Origin: WHSW01 sp963821025
GTDB taxonomy: Bacteria; Actinomycetota; Thermoleophilia; Solirubrobacterales; 70-9
Direction of reading: 5' to 3'
Assembly (NCBI GenBank): GCA_963821025.1
Contig: CAWGCG010000004.1
Span: 434,001-498,000 of the forward strand
DNA: 64,000 bases
The translations under genes were made by a program, and so were the position numbers. Positions within the stretch are counted from its first letter, which is position 1. Every line of letters starts with the position of its first letter. Shown one piece after another: positions 34,240 through 46,332 of the stretch. The notes under the pieces are model-generated. The model saw only the letters and a program-made list of their open reading frames with translations, was not told where the DNA came from and ran no database searches.

Positions 34240-34709
34240 TCGTCGGCGCTTCGCAGGCGCAGGATCAGGACGTGTCCGTGGGTCGCGAACTCGGTGTCGG
34301 GCGCGAGCATCCCGGTGGCGACCTCGAAACGCAGCTCCTCACCCGGACGCCCGGCGTCGACGTCGCCGCCAGAATCGCGGCGCTGGCGCACGTAGGTCGC
34401 GCTCTCGGCGATCGACCCGACGAGCGCGAAAACGGCGGCGCGGGCAGCTCGCGAGTCCCGCGGGTCGCCGGTCCAGCTCAGCTCGACCTCGAACTCGGCG
34501 GCGTCCTCGAACCGGGCGCCGAGCAGCTCCAGCCCGAGCCGCCCGTCGGCGCAGGCGCGCTCGAGGTGGGGCAGCAGATGGGCTTCGGGGTCCTCGGCGA
34601 CCCAGTTCTCCGCGCCCATCGCGTCGAGCAGCTCACGGGCTCCCTCGACCAGGGCGCCGCCGCCGGCGACTCCCTGGCCGCGCTCGTCGACGTCCCAGCG
34701 GCGGTCCAT
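34236..34709 (-). CDS. Hypothetical protein following purB
   Basis: A 157-residue protein with no family I recognise. It is acidic at the N-terminus (MDRRWDVDERGQGVAGGG). A middle section resembles an alpha/beta domain (FEVELSWTGDPRDSRAARAA) and the end is a likely strand pair (EELRFEVATGMLAPDTEF, HGHVLILRLR). No signal or membrane segment. ATG 34709 lies 3 bases after purB's stop, so it is almost certainly in the purD-purE-purB transcript. Confidence 0.7.
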   Translation of the reverse strand: MDRRWDVDERGQGVAGGGALVEGARELLDAMGAENWVAEDPEAHLLPHLERACADGRLGLELLGARFEDAAEFEVELSWTGDPRDSRAARAAVFALVGSIAESATYVRQRRDSGGDVDAGRPGEELRFEVATGMLAPDTEFATHGHVLILRLRSADD

Positions 34710-34712
34710 CGC

Positions 34713-35999
34713 TCAGCCGCCGATCCGATCGAGCCGGGCGAGCACCTCGTCGACGTGGACCAGATAGGCGTCGGGATCGAGCACCGTTTCGAGGTCCAGC
34801 TCGGGAGCTGCGGAAGCGAGCAGCTCGCCGAACGGCGTGCCGCTGTCCCAGGCGCCCTGGGCGGCATCCTGGACCACGCGGTAGGCCTGGTCGCGGCTCA
34901 TCCCGGCCTCGATCAGCGCGGTCAGGGCACGCTGGCTGTGAAGCGCGCCGTGGGTTAGCTCGAGATTGGCCTGCATGCGCTCGGGGTGCACGATCATCCC
35001 CTCGACGATACGCACGGCGAGATCCTGCATGTAGTCGAGCAGGATCGTGGCGTCGGGAAGGATCACCCGCTCGGCGCCGGAATGCGAGATGTCGCGCTCG
35101 TGCCAGAGGGCGACGTTCTCGAGCCCGGCTTGCGAGTAGCCCCGCAGCACCCGGGCCAGCCCGCAGATCCGCTCGGAGCTGATCGGGTTGCGCTTGTGCG
35201 GCATCGCCGACGAGCCCTTCTGGGAGCCCGAGGCGAACGGCTCCTCGACCTCGCGGACCTCGGTGCGCTGCAGGTTGCGGATCTCGGTGGCAAAGCGCTC
35301 GAGCCCGGCGCCGGCGAGGGCGATCGCCCCCAGCACCTGCGCGTGGCGGTCGCGCGGGACCACCTGGGTCGAGGCGTCCTCGACGCGGAGCCCAAGCTCG
35401 TCCATCACGGTGGCCTCGACCGACGGAGGGGTTGAGGCGTAGGTTCCGACCGCGCCCGAGAGCTTGCCGACCCCCGCCTGCTCGAAGGCCTGCTCGAGCC
35501 GCGCCAGGTTGCGGTCAGCCTCGAAGGCGAAGCCCGCCAGTCGGAGACCGAAGGTTGTCGGCTCGGCGTGGACGCCATGGGTGCGCCCGACGCAAACCGT
35601 CCGCGCGTGCTCGCGCGCCCTGGCGACCAGCGCATCCCGATAGGCGCGGGCGCCGGAACCGATGATCGTCCCGGCCTCGACCAGCTGCAGGGCGAGCGCC
35701 GTGTCGAGCACGTCGGATGAGGTGAGCCCGTAGTGGATCCAGCGGCCGTGCTCGCCGACCGCGTCCGAGACCACGTCGACGAAGGCGGCGACGTCGTGGT
35801 TGGTGACGCGCTCGCGCTCGAGCACCGCCTCGAGCTCGAACGAGGCGCGCTCCCGAGCGGCGGCCGCGGCCTCGGCCGGCACCCGCCCCTCGGCCGCCCA
35901 GGCGTCGGTCGCGGCCAGCTCGACCTCGAGCCAGCCCTGCATGCGGCGCTCCGCCGTCCACACCGCGCCGATCTGCTCGCGCGTGTACCTCGCGATCAC
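34713..35999 (-). CDS. purB: Adenylosuccinate lyase
   Basis: A 428-residue fumarase/aspartase-superfamily enzyme acting twice in purine synthesis (SAICAR to AICAR; adenylosuccinate to AMP). It has TNHDVAAFVDVVSDAVG, HYGLTSSDVLDTALALQL, CVGRTHGVHAEPTTFG with the catalytic His, and the superfamily signature GSSAMPHKRNPISSE. GTG 35999 (VIARYTREQIGAVW) matches the family N-terminus. It follows purE by 13 bases and is followed by the small 34236-34709 gene. Confidence 0.97.
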   Translation of the reverse strand: MIARYTREQIGAVWTAERRMQGWLEVELAATDAWAAEGRVPAEAAAAARERASFELEAVLERERVTNHDVAAFVDVVSDAVGEHGRWIHYGLTSSDVLDTALALQLVEAGTIIGSGARAYRDALVARAREHARTVCVGRTHGVHAEPTTFGLRLAGFAFEADRNLARLEQAFEQAGVGKLSGAVGTYASTPPSVEATVMDELGLRVEDASTQVVPRDRHAQVLGAIALAGAGLERFATEIRNLQRTEVREVEEPFASGSQKGSSAMPHKRNPISSERICGLARVLRGYSQAGLENVALWHERDISHSGAERVILPDATILLDYMQDLAVRIVEGMIVHPERMQANLELTHGALHSQRALTALIEAGMSRDQAYRVVQDAAQGAWDSGTPFGELLASAAPELDLETVLDPDAYLVHVDEVLARLDRIGG

Positions 36000-36012
36000 C
36001 CGTACCCCATTG

Positions 36013-36522
36013 CTAGGAGTGGATGATGCGGGCGGCGAGCAACCCCGCGTTCTTGGCCCCGTCGATCGCGACGCAGGCAACCGGCACGCCGGGCGGCATC
36101 TGCACCGCCGATAGCAGGGCGTCGAGGCCGCCGAGGCTCTTGCCGAGAATCGGCACCCCGATCACCGGCAGGTCGGTGTGCGCCGCCGCGACCCCAGGGA
36201 GCGCGGCCGACATGCCCGCCCCGGCGATCAGCACCCGGAGCCCACGCATGCGCGCCGCGTGGCAGTACTCGCGCACCTTCTCGGGATCGCGATGAGCGCT
36301 CATCACCCTGACCTCATAGCGGATGCCCTCATCCTGGAGCGCCTGGCCGGCGCCCTGCATCTTCGGCTTGTCGTTTTTGGAGCCCATGATGATCCCGACG
36401 CGCGGCGCGTCGACCTCGATCTCCTCGAACGCGGCCTCGACCTCGGGCATCGGATCGGGGGGCGGTCCGGGCGCGGATTCAACCTCGCTCTCCGCGTTGG
36501 GTGTTGGCTCTGAGATCTCCAC
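36013..36522 (-). CDS. purE: N5-carboxyaminoimidazole ribonucleotide mutase
   Basis: A 169-residue PurE. The catalytic part starts about residue 41: VGIIMGSKNDKPKMQGAGQA, VRVMSAHRDPEKVREYC, GAGMSAALPGVAAAHTDLPV, IGVPILGKSLGGLDALLSAV. The conserved SxxD and SAHR elements are present, but in slightly unusual forms (SKND, SAHRDP rather than SDW and SAHRTP). It has an acidic, proline-rich N-terminal extension of about 40 residues (EISEPTPNAESEVESAPG) not usual in PurE. GTG 36522 follows AGGAG by 4 bases. No purK is present in this window. It sits between purD and purB. Confidence 0.93.
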   Translation of the reverse strand: MEISEPTPNAESEVESAPGPPPDPMPEVEAAFEEIEVDAPRVGIIMGSKNDKPKMQGAGQALQDEGIRYEVRVMSAHRDPEKVREYCHAARMRGLRVLIAGAGMSAALPGVAAAHTDLPVIGVPILGKSLGGLDALLSAVQMPPGVPVACVAIDGAKNAGLLAARIIHS

Positions 36523-36547
36523 GCTGCTCCTGTTCGGTCGGGGTTGG

Positions 36548-37819
<1,272 letters not shown>

Positions 37820-37874
37820 ACCAATCGGTTTCGCGCTCGGCCGGAACCCGCTTCTTCCCTTTCGAGCCTCGTGC

Positions 37875-38156
37875 TCACAGTGAAGAGGTGAACTCCTGCG
37901 CGTCGATTGCGGTCAGGGTCTCGTTGGAAACGGTGCCGCGGGAGCCCATCTCGACCGAGAGCTTGGCCATCGTCGTCTCGTCGGGCGCCTCGACCACGCT
38001 GACGAAGTCGTATTCGCCCAGGGTGGCCCACTGGTTGACGACTTTGACGCCGATCTGCTCGACCTCCTTGTTGACCTCATGGACGCGGGCCGGGTTGTCC
38101 TTCAACGTCTTCACGCCGTCAGGGGTCAGGCGGGTGAGCATGATGTAGGTCGGCAT
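37875..38156 (-). CDS. GYD domain protein
   Basis: A 93-residue ferredoxin-like-fold protein of the GYD family: MPTYIMLTRLTPDGVKTLKD at the N-terminus and the naming motif in WATLGEYDFVSVVEAPDET (here GEYD), followed by EMGSRGTVSNETLTAID. Function unknown across the family. A strong AGGAGG lies 8 bases before ATG 38156. It could be the first gene of the purD operon or a single-gene unit. Confidence 0.88.
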   Translation of the reverse strand: MPTYIMLTRLTPDGVKTLKDNPARVHEVNKEVEQIGVKVVNQWATLGEYDFVSVVEAPDETTMAKLSVEMGSRGTVSNETLTAIDAQEFTSSL

Positions 38157-38225
38157 GGTCGGATCCTCCTCGCTGGTTCGGCCGGGACCCTCTTTCTTTC
38201 ACGTCGCGCTCCATCGCGCAAGTAT

Positions 38226-38888
38226 GTGACCGTCATCGCCGACCTGCTGTCCCGAATGCTGCGCTCCGCGGCGCTGCCGTTCGCGGTGCTCGCGCTGGTC
38301 GCGCCGAGCGTGATCGCGTTCGCCGCCCTCGGACCCCAGTTCGGCCTCGCGATCGGCGCCGCCACGGTCGGCGCCGTGCTGGTGATCGCAGCGCGGGCCC
38401 GCCACGACGAGCGGATCGAGGTCGCGAGCTCGGCCGATGGCCGCTACCGGCTGTTGGTGGTGACGACCGAGCCGCTCGAGGACCCGCCGGTGGTCGAGGA
38501 GATCGCGCAGCTCGCCGGCCGCGGCCACGGCCCGGGCACGGAGCCCGCCGAGATCAGGGTGCTGGCCCCGGCCCAGTCGTCGCGACTCGACCGCTGGGCC
38601 TCTGACCTCGACGCCGCCCGCGCCGCCGCTCAGCGTGTGGTTGCGGTCTCGCTCGGCTCGCTGGCCGCGGCCGATGTGGACGCCGCCGGACGGGTCGGCG
38701 ACGGCGACACCGTGCAGGCGATCGAGGACGAGTTGCGCGAGTTCGCGGCGGCCGAGGTGGTCATCGTCGAGGGGCCACAGATCGACGAGGCGGCAGTCGG
38801 CGAGCTGCGGCGCCGGCTCGACCGGCCGGTCACCGAGGTCGATCCACGGGCGATCCGCCGAGACGATTCTCAGCGATCAGCCTCGTGA
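38226..38888 (+). CDS. Two-helix membrane protein with a soluble C-terminal domain
   Basis: A 220-residue protein. Two hydrophobic segments (AALPFAVLALVAPSVIAFAA, FGLAIGAATVGAVLVIAA) are followed by a cytosolic part that begins with a strand (YRLLVVTTEPLEDPPVVEE) and alternates helices and strands (EIRVLAPAQSS, AAEVVIVEGPQIDEAAV), somewhat like a universal-stress or Rossmann-like fold. I do not recognise the family. GTG 38226; the frame extends further upstream without a good start. The 3' end overlaps the convergent SRPBCC gene by 59 bases. Confidence 0.62.
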   Translation: MTVIADLLSRMLRSAALPFAVLALVAPSVIAFAALGPQFGLAIGAATVGAVLVIAARARHDERIEVASSADGRYRLLVVTTEPLEDPPVVEEIAQLAGRGHGPGTEPAEIRVLAPAQSSRLDRWASDLDAARAAAQRVVAVSLGSLAAADVDAAGRVGDGDTVQAIEDELREFAAAEVVIVEGPQIDEAAVGELRRRLDRPVTEVDPRAIRRDDSQRSAS

Positions 38889-39324
38889 TCGCCTTGTGGC
38901 GGTAGTCGAATATGCGGTCGAGGTCGCGGCGCACGAACAGGCGTTGCGCCAGCGTGCCGAGCGGCCCGAAGCCGATCCGGTAGCGGACCCGGTCGCGGAT
39001 CAGGGTGTCGTCGCCGTCGGGCTCGAAGGTGTGGGTGTGATGCCAGACCGCGTAGGGACCCTTGACCTGGGCGTCGATGAAGCGGTGGGGCGGCTCCCAG
39101 GCCTCGATTCGCGTGCGCCAGCTAACCGGGACGCCACGCAGGCGCAGCCGGTAGTCGATCAGCGTCCCGGCCGCCATCTCGATCGCGTCCGGAGTGATCA
39201 CCCGGAAGCGCAGCCAGGGCGGTGTGATCGCCTCCAGGTTGCGCGCGTCAGCGTAGATCTCGAAGGTCCGCTCGAGTGGGAGCGCGACCCGCTGTTCGCG
39301 CTCGAGAACCTGCGCGGAGCTCAT
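38830..39324 (-). CDS. SRPBCC/polyketide cyclase-like protein
   Basis: A 164-residue START-like ligand-binding domain. The N-terminus ALPLERTFEIYADARNLEAI and TPPWLRFRVIT is typical of the CoxG/cyclase group that begins with a ligand-cavity helix. The middle has IDYRLRLRGVPVSWRTRIEA and WEPPHRFIDAQVKGPYAVWH, and the end DRIFDYRHKAITRLIAE forms the long lid helix. Start ATG 39324 overlaps the stop of the upstream glycosyltransferase by 4 bases (ATGA), so they are coupled. Proteins of this kind are often annotated as cell-division inhibitors or cyclases; the ligand is unknown. Confidence 0.82.
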   Translation of the reverse strand: MSSAQVLEREQRVALPLERTFEIYADARNLEAITPPWLRFRVITPDAIEMAAGTLIDYRLRLRGVPVSWRTRIEAWEPPHRFIDAQVKGPYAVWHHTHTFEPDGDDTLIRDRVRYRIGFGPLGTLAQRLFVRRDLDRIFDYRHKAITRLIAENRLGGSPVDRPR

Positions 39325-40400
39325 CGCGCCGCCGCGATCAGCTCGCCGTAATCGGCCACGGTGCGCTCCCAGCCCCAGCGCCCGCGCGCGCGAGCGACTC
39401 CGGCTCGAAGCTGGGCCAGCCGCTCGGGGTCGGCGCATGCGCGCATCGCGGCGGTCAGCCCCCGGACGCTCGGGAGATAGGCCGGGATCCCCGAGTTCGC
39501 CCGGCCGCGCCGATGGCCGCGGACGAGGAGTCCGTTGTCGCCGGACAAGATCACCTCGTTCATCGGCGGATTGTCGTTGGTGATCACCGGCAGCCCAAGC
39601 GCCATCGACTCGTAGAGGTGAAGCCCGAGGCCCTCCCAGCGACTTGGTGCGACGCAGACGTCGGCAGAGGCGAACAGCCGCATGTGCTCGTCCAGCGGCA
39701 GGTCCTCGAGCCGGACCGTGACCCGGGGGTCGCGGGCGACGCCGCGGTCGAGCGTCCCGCGCTCGCGCTCGACCTGGCCCTTGACCACCAGCCGCGCATC
39801 GCCCGGAACCTTTCGAAACGCCTTCAGCACCTGGGCAACCGGCTTGCGCCTCGACAGAAAGCCGGCCGGATAGAAGAAGGAGATCGCCGCCGGCTGCTCC
39901 GAACGGGGCCGGGCGTAGGCGAGCAATTCGGGGTGGATGCCCCAGTGCACTCGCGGGCTCTCGATCCCGAGCTCCGCATAGCGCTGCTGCTCACACTCGG
40001 TCAGCGAGTAGACGACGTCGAGCGCGCGCTTGGCGGGCTCGACGTGTTGGCGTCCGAACTGCTCCCAGACATAGCGCCCGATCGTGGTCACCCCGGTGAC
40101 TCGAAGGGCCTCGATCGCCTCGAAGCCGTAGTTCTGGTCGAAGAAGACGAGCTCGAGCTCGAGCTCGGCGCCCCAGCGAAGCAGCTCTGCGGGCGGGATC
40201 TCGTAGGCGGATGCCTCGGTGATCTGAGGCTGGTCCCAGACGCCGGAGCGATCGACGAACGAGGGCCGAATATTGCCTGCCCGGGTCGGCCGGGCGAGGA
40301 CGTATGTCTGGTGGCCGAGGGCGTCGAGGGCCGAGCGCAGCTGTCGGGCGACCACCCCCTGCCCGCGGTTGAACCAGTAGGCGCAGATCCCGATCCGCAT
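39321..40400 (-). CDS. Glycosyltransferase family 4-like protein, copy 3
   Basis: A 359-residue GT-B enzyme of the same subfamily as copies 1 and 2, 15 kb away: MRIGICAYWFNRGQGVVARQ, FDQNYGFEAIEALRVTGVTT, GRYVWEQFGRQHVEPA, FYPAGFLSRRKPVAQVLKAF and APSRWEGLGLHLYESMA. WGIHPELL and PPMNEVILSGDNG are also shared. It is coupled to the SRPBCC gene and separated from clpB by a hairpin-containing spacer. This copy is more divergent than 1 is from 2. Likely cytoplasmic; donor and acceptor unknown. Confidence 0.87.
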   Translation of the reverse strand: MRIGICAYWFNRGQGVVARQLRSALDALGHQTYVLARPTRAGNIRPSFVDRSGVWDQPQITEASAYEIPPAELLRWGAELELELVFFDQNYGFEAIEALRVTGVTTIGRYVWEQFGRQHVEPAKRALDVVYSLTECEQQRYAELGIESPRVHWGIHPELLAYARPRSEQPAAISFFYPAGFLSRRKPVAQVLKAFRKVPGDARLVVKGQVERERGTLDRGVARDPRVTVRLEDLPLDEHMRLFASADVCVAPSRWEGLGLHLYESMALGLPVITNDNPPMNEVILSGDNGLLVRGHRRGRANSGIPAYLPSVRGLTAAMRACADPERLAQLRAGVARARGRWGWERTVADYGELIAAAR

Positions 40401-40439
40401 CGCGCGCGAGCTTAGATGCGAGGGCGGGTAGGGACGCAG

Positions 40440-40498
40440 CCAACACGCCGGGGCGGGTTTTCGCCGGATAGCGGCAAGAAGTCGCCCCGCCGTGTTGG
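40440..40498. terminator. Long hairpin between clpB and glycosyltransferase copy 3
   Basis: Two 16-base arms, CCAACACGCCGGGGCG (40440-40455) and CGCCCCGCCGTGTTGG (40483-40498), pair with one mismatch around a 27-base loop that itself holds GCCG/CGGC. It lies directly after the clpB stop on the minus strand and before the glycosyltransferase start. There is no clear U-run. It may act as a clpB terminator or as a structured leader of the glycosyltransferase mRNA. Confidence 0.6.
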
Positions 40499-40523
40499 TG
40501 GAGCGCGCTGGAAGCCGCGCGGG

Positions 40524-43127
<2,604 letters not shown>

Positions 43128-43137
43128 TCGACGCCAG

Positions 43138-43166
43138 ATTCTACAAGCTTATGGTTACCTTGACAA
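43138..43166 (-). promoter_or_regulatory. clpB promoter with a heat-shock-type operator candidate
   Basis: On the minus strand, -35 TTGTCA (43166-43161) and -10 TAGAAT (43143-43138) are exactly 17 bases apart, a near-consensus housekeeping promoter. Overlapping the -35 and extending upstream is the element CACTCAGATTACTT (43178-43165), which recurs with one change upstream of dnaK. HspR encoded at 44719-45210 is the obvious candidate repressor. The match to the published HAIR consensus (CTTGAGT-N7-ACTCAAG) is only partial. Confidence 0.7.
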
Positions 43167-43185
43167 GTAATCTGAGTGTCATTGC

Positions 43186-43611
43186 CTAAAGTTTGTCGCC
43201 CAGCCGTCGCACCAACCAGGCACCCGCGAGGGTCGCGGGCCCGGCGCCGGCGAGCCCTCGAAGGGCGGCGGTGCGGATCTCGGAGCGAGCCAGCGCCAGC
43301 CCGAAGGCGAGTGTGTCGCCGCCGTCGGCGATCGCCACGGCGGTGGTCGCGCGGCGCAGCTCCGCCCGGTCGCCGAGCGAACGCAGCTGCCAGGTGCCGA
43401 GGACGAGATCACGGCTGGCCGCGATCCGCGCCAAAGCGAGGGCGCGGGGGTCGAGCTGGTTGAGCCCGAGCGCGCGGGCGGAGATCCCGGGAGCCAGCCA
43501 AAGGCCCGTGCCGATCGCCAGGCGGCCGGCGGCCAGCGCCGTGGCCAGGCCGCGCTCGAGGGCATCGAGGGGCTCGCCGCCGGATCTGTACGCCGATCGA
43601 GGCTCGCCCAT
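43186..43611 (-). CDS. Small hydrophobic protein of unknown function
   Basis: A 141-residue protein with alternating hydrophobic stretches (ATALAAGRLAIGTGLWLAPG, AVAIADGGDTLAFGLALA, GLAGAGPATLAGAWLV) compatible with three or four short membrane helices. Charged and arginine-rich loops include RALALARIAASRDLVLGTWQ. It resembles the DUF4267-type small membrane proteins, but I am not certain. ATG 43611 (MGEPRSAYRSGG). It ends just before the clpB promoter region and is divergent from the 43686 gene. Confidence 0.62.
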   Translation of the reverse strand: MGEPRSAYRSGGEPLDALERGLATALAAGRLAIGTGLWLAPGISARALGLNQLDPRALALARIAASRDLVLGTWQLRSLGDRAELRRATTAVAIADGGDTLAFGLALARSEIRTAALRGLAGAGPATLAGAWLVRRLGDKL

Positions 43612-43685
43612 CGGCAGGCAATCTACGCGACCGCTGAGCCGCCGGCAACGCCGGCGGGTCGCCGACCGGATGGCGTCGGAGGCGC

Positions 43686-44768
43686 ATGCCTGCAAAGCTC
43701 GATCTCGAGATGCAGGATCTGTTCGAGCGCTGGCAGGAAAGCGACCGGCGGTCGCGCGAGCGGCGGGCAAAGGGTCGCCGCCGACCGCCGCCCCGGCGCC
43801 ACGGGTTCTCGGTCGGCGTCGCCACCGGCGTCGCCGCGGTGGTCATCGGCGGCGCCGCGATCGAGGCGCCCGACGCCGGCGACGGCGAGCAGGAGCCGGG
43901 CGGCGTGGTGCTCACCGCGGCGGTCTCCTCCACGAGCCTTTCGCACGGTGACGACACGCTGGTCCGGCCTCCGCGCCTCGTCCCGAAGAGCAAGTACGTC
44001 GGCGGCGCCAAGCCGGAGCACAAGCCCGATCGCCCGGGGCGCAAGGTCCCGACCGCGGCGGCGCTGCGAGATGCCTGGAGCTATGCGCAGCGGCGCGGTG
44101 GCCTGGTCTCGATCGGGGTCAGCGACAGCGAGGGCAAGCTTCGCGGCCGCGACTTAAATCGCCGTTACGCGGCCGCGAGCGTGGTCAAGTCGATGCTGCT
44201 CGCGGCCGAGGTGCGCCGCCTGAAGCAGGCGGGCGAGGGCATCGACTCGACCACCGATTCGCTGCTGCGGGCGATGATCACCTACTCCGACAACGAGGCG
44301 GCCGACTCGATCTACTCCCGGGTCGGGGACGAGGGGCTCAACCGGGTCGCCAAGCGGGCGAAGATGACGCGGTTCACGGTCGCCGGTTACTGGGGCAACG
44401 CCCAGATCGCTGCGGGCGACATGGCGCGGCTGTTCGGCGATCTCGATCGCGCGCTCGTGCGCGAGCACCGTGAGTACGCCAAAGGGCTGCTCGGTTCGGT
44501 GACCGAGACCCAGCGCTGGGGCATCCCGGCCGCGGCCGGCGACGACTGGGCGGTGCGCTTCAAGGGCGGATGGCTGCCCGACCACGCCCTCGTCCACCAG
44601 GCGGCCGAGCTACGGGAGCGCAAGGGCGATCGCAAGCTTGCGATCGTCGTGCTCACCGACGAGCAGCCGTCGTTCGACTACGGGATCGAAACGGTCCGCG
44701 GCGTGGCCGAGCGCCTGCTCAACCCGGCGCGCGGCGACGAGGGCCGAGGCGCTCGATCGGGATCCTGA
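43686..44768 (+). CDS. Serine hydrolase, class A beta-lactamase-like, membrane-anchored
   Basis: A 360-residue protein. A cytoplasmic arginine-rich N-terminus (RRSRERRAKGRRRPPPRR) precedes one helix (FSVGVATGVAAVVIGGAAIE). A linker rich in Pro/Lys follows, then a beta-lactamase-fold domain with SxxK in AAASVVKSMLLAAEV near residue 165, SDN in TYSDNEAAD near 200, and GGW in RFKGGWLPDH where KTG would be. It may be a cell-wall-related D-Ala peptidase/esterase rather than a resistance enzyme, since the Glu166 region is not obvious. ATG 43686. The 3' end overlaps hspR by 50 bases, tail to tail. Confidence 0.82.
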   Translation: MPAKLDLEMQDLFERWQESDRRSRERRAKGRRRPPPRRHGFSVGVATGVAAVVIGGAAIEAPDAGDGEQEPGGVVLTAAVSSTSLSHGDDTLVRPPRLVPKSKYVGGAKPEHKPDRPGRKVPTAAALRDAWSYAQRRGGLVSIGVSDSEGKLRGRDLNRRYAAASVVKSMLLAAEVRRLKQAGEGIDSTTDSLLRAMITYSDNEAADSIYSRVGDEGLNRVAKRAKMTRFTVAGYWGNAQIAAGDMARLFGDLDRALVREHREYAKGLLGSVTETQRWGIPAAAGDDWAVRFKGGWLPDHALVHQAAELRERKGDRKLAIVVLTDEQPSFDYGIETVRGVAERLLNPARGDEGRGARSGS

Positions 44769-45210
44769 TCGAGGCCGGGTCGTCGGCCTCGTACTTGCCG
44801 TAGGGAACGATCTCGGTCCGCAGCGAGCGCCGCACCCGCTGGAGCTCTCGGCTCATCTCCGCCTCCAGCGCGGCGGCGCGCTTACGCATCCGCATCGCCT
44901 CCGAGCGGGCTCGCTCGAGCTCTCGCTCGAGCGAGAGCACCGTCTCGACTCCGGCGAGGTTGAGGCCGTCGTCGGCGGTCATCCGCTGGATCCGGCGCAG
45001 GCGCTCGACGTCCTCGTAGGAGTAGAGGCGCGTGTTCTTGGGCGAGCGCTTCGGCCTGATCAGCCCGCGAGCCTCGTACATCCGCAGCGTCTGCGGGTGC
45101 ATCTCGGCGAGCTCGGCCGCGACCGAGATCATGAACACCCCGCGTCGGCGATCGACGCCGGCGGCGTGGGTCACGGTTGGCTGCTTCGGCTTGTCGTCGC
45201 GGGCGGCCAT
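44719..45210 (-). CDS. hspR: MerR-type heat-shock repressor HspR
   Basis: A 163-residue MerR-family regulator. After a 25-residue basic leader comes the HspR N-terminus VFMISVAAELAEMHPQTLRM, then YEARGLIRPKRSPKNTRLYS and YEDVERLRRIQRMTADDGLN. A coiled coil (ERELERARSEAMRMRKRAAA) follows. The late motif is EIVPYGKYEADD. In actinobacteria, HspR with DnaK as co-repressor controls dnaK and clpB. It is the last gene of the dnaK-grpE-dnaJ-hspR operon, 5 bases after dnaJ, the arrangement expected for autoregulation. ATG 45210; TTG 45219 is an alternative. Confidence 0.93.
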   Translation of the reverse strand: MAARDDKPKQPTVTHAAGVDRRRGVFMISVAAELAEMHPQTLRMYEARGLIRPKRSPKNTRLYSYEDVERLRRIQRMTADDGLNLAGVETVLSLERELERARSEAMRMRKRAAALEAEMSRELQRVRRSLRTEIVPYGKYEADDPASIRIPIERLGPRRRAPG

Positions 45211-45215
45211 CGCTC

Positions 45216-46322
45216 TCAACCAACCTTCGTCGACACCGCGGACGCCTTGCGCAGCAGGTCGGCGCGCGGATCGTGGTCGTCGATCGCCTCGGCGAAGCCG
45301 TCGAGGGCGCGGCGCTGCTCGGCGGTCAGTTCGCGCGGCATCTCGACCTCCAGCCGGTAGAGGATGTCACCGCGCCGCGAGCCGCCGGCCTTCGGCGGTC
45401 CCTCCCCGCGCAGCCTCTGGACGCTGCCGTGCTGCGTTCCCGCCGGCACGCGAATCCGCTTGCTGCCGTTCAGGGTCGGTACCTCGACCGTGGCCCCGGC
45501 GATCGCCTCGGGCACGGTGATCGGCAGGCGGACTTCGAGATTGCCGTCCTTGCGCTGGCGAAACACCGGCGACGAGACCACTCGCGTGACCACGTAGAGG
45601 TCTCCTGGTGGCGCTCCCCGCGGGCCGTCCTCGCCCTTGCCCTTGACCCGGATGCGGCTACCGTCTCGAACCCCGGCGGGGATCCGTACCCGGTAGCGCT
45701 TGCGCTGCAGGGTCAGCCCGGAGCCGCTGCAGGTGGGACATGGGTCCTCGATCACCTGGCCGGAGCCGCCGCAGAGCGGGCACGGCTGGCTGATCGAAAA
45801 GAAGCCCTGGCTCTCGGAGTCGATCCCGCGCCCGTGACAGCGCGGGCAGGTGACGGGCATCGTCCCGGGTCGCGCACCGGTGCCGCTGCAGGTCTTGCAG
45901 GTCGACTGCTTCGGCACGGTAACCGGGATCTCGGTGCCGTCCATCGCCTGCTGAAAGCTGAGCTGGACCTCGGTCTCGAGGTCGCGTCCGCGCTCGGCCT
46001 GCGGCTGCCCCGGCCCGCCGCCGCGCCTGAACAGGTTCGAGAAGATGTCGCCGATGTCGGGGCCGAAGCCGCCCGGGCCGCCCGCGGCACCGCGCCCGCC
46101 GAGTCCCGAGAACATCCCACCGGAGTCGTATTGCTTGCGCTTCTCGGGGTCCGAGAGCGTGTCGTAGGCCTGCTGGACTTCCTTGAAGCGCTCCTCGGCC
46201 GTGGCGTCGCCGGGGTTGCGATCGGGGTGGTACTCGCGGGCGAGCTTGCGGTAGGCCTTCTTCAGCTCCTCGGCCGAGGCGCCTCGCCCGACGCCGAGCG
46301 CCTCGTAGTAGTCGGTGGCCAT
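45216..46322 (-). CDS. dnaJ: Chaperone DnaJ
   Basis: A 368-residue Hsp40 co-chaperone that stimulates DnaK ATPase. J domain residues 1-70: DYYEALGVGRGASAEELKKA and the HPD motif in LAREYHPDRNPGD. A Gly/Phe-rich region follows (GGRGAAGGPGGFGPDIGDIF). Four zinc-binding CxxCxGxG repeats follow: CKTCSGTG, CPRCHGRG, CPLCGGSG, CPTCSGSG. C-terminal substrate-binding beta domains end at KVG. ATG 46322, 10 bases after grpE. All functional elements are intact. Confidence 0.97.
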   Translation of the reverse strand: MATDYYEALGVGRGASAEELKKAYRKLAREYHPDRNPGDATAEERFKEVQQAYDTLSDPEKRKQYDSGGMFSGLGGRGAAGGPGGFGPDIGDIFSNLFRRGGGPGQPQAERGRDLETEVQLSFQQAMDGTEIPVTVPKQSTCKTCSGTGARPGTMPVTCPRCHGRGIDSESQGFFSISQPCPLCGGSGQVIEDPCPTCSGSGLTLQRKRYRVRIPAGVRDGSRIRVKGKGEDGPRGAPPGDLYVVTRVVSSPVFRQRKDGNLEVRLPITVPEAIAGATVEVPTLNGSKRIRVPAGTQHGSVQRLRGEGPPKAGGSRRGDILYRLEVEMPRELTAEQRRALDGFAEAIDDHDPRADLLRKASAVSTKVG

Positions 46323-46332
46323 CGCGACGCTC

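Noticed and set aside
38079..38228. Longer start for the 38226-38888 protein
   Set aside because: The extra 49 residues are antisense to the GYD gene and have no membrane or domain character.
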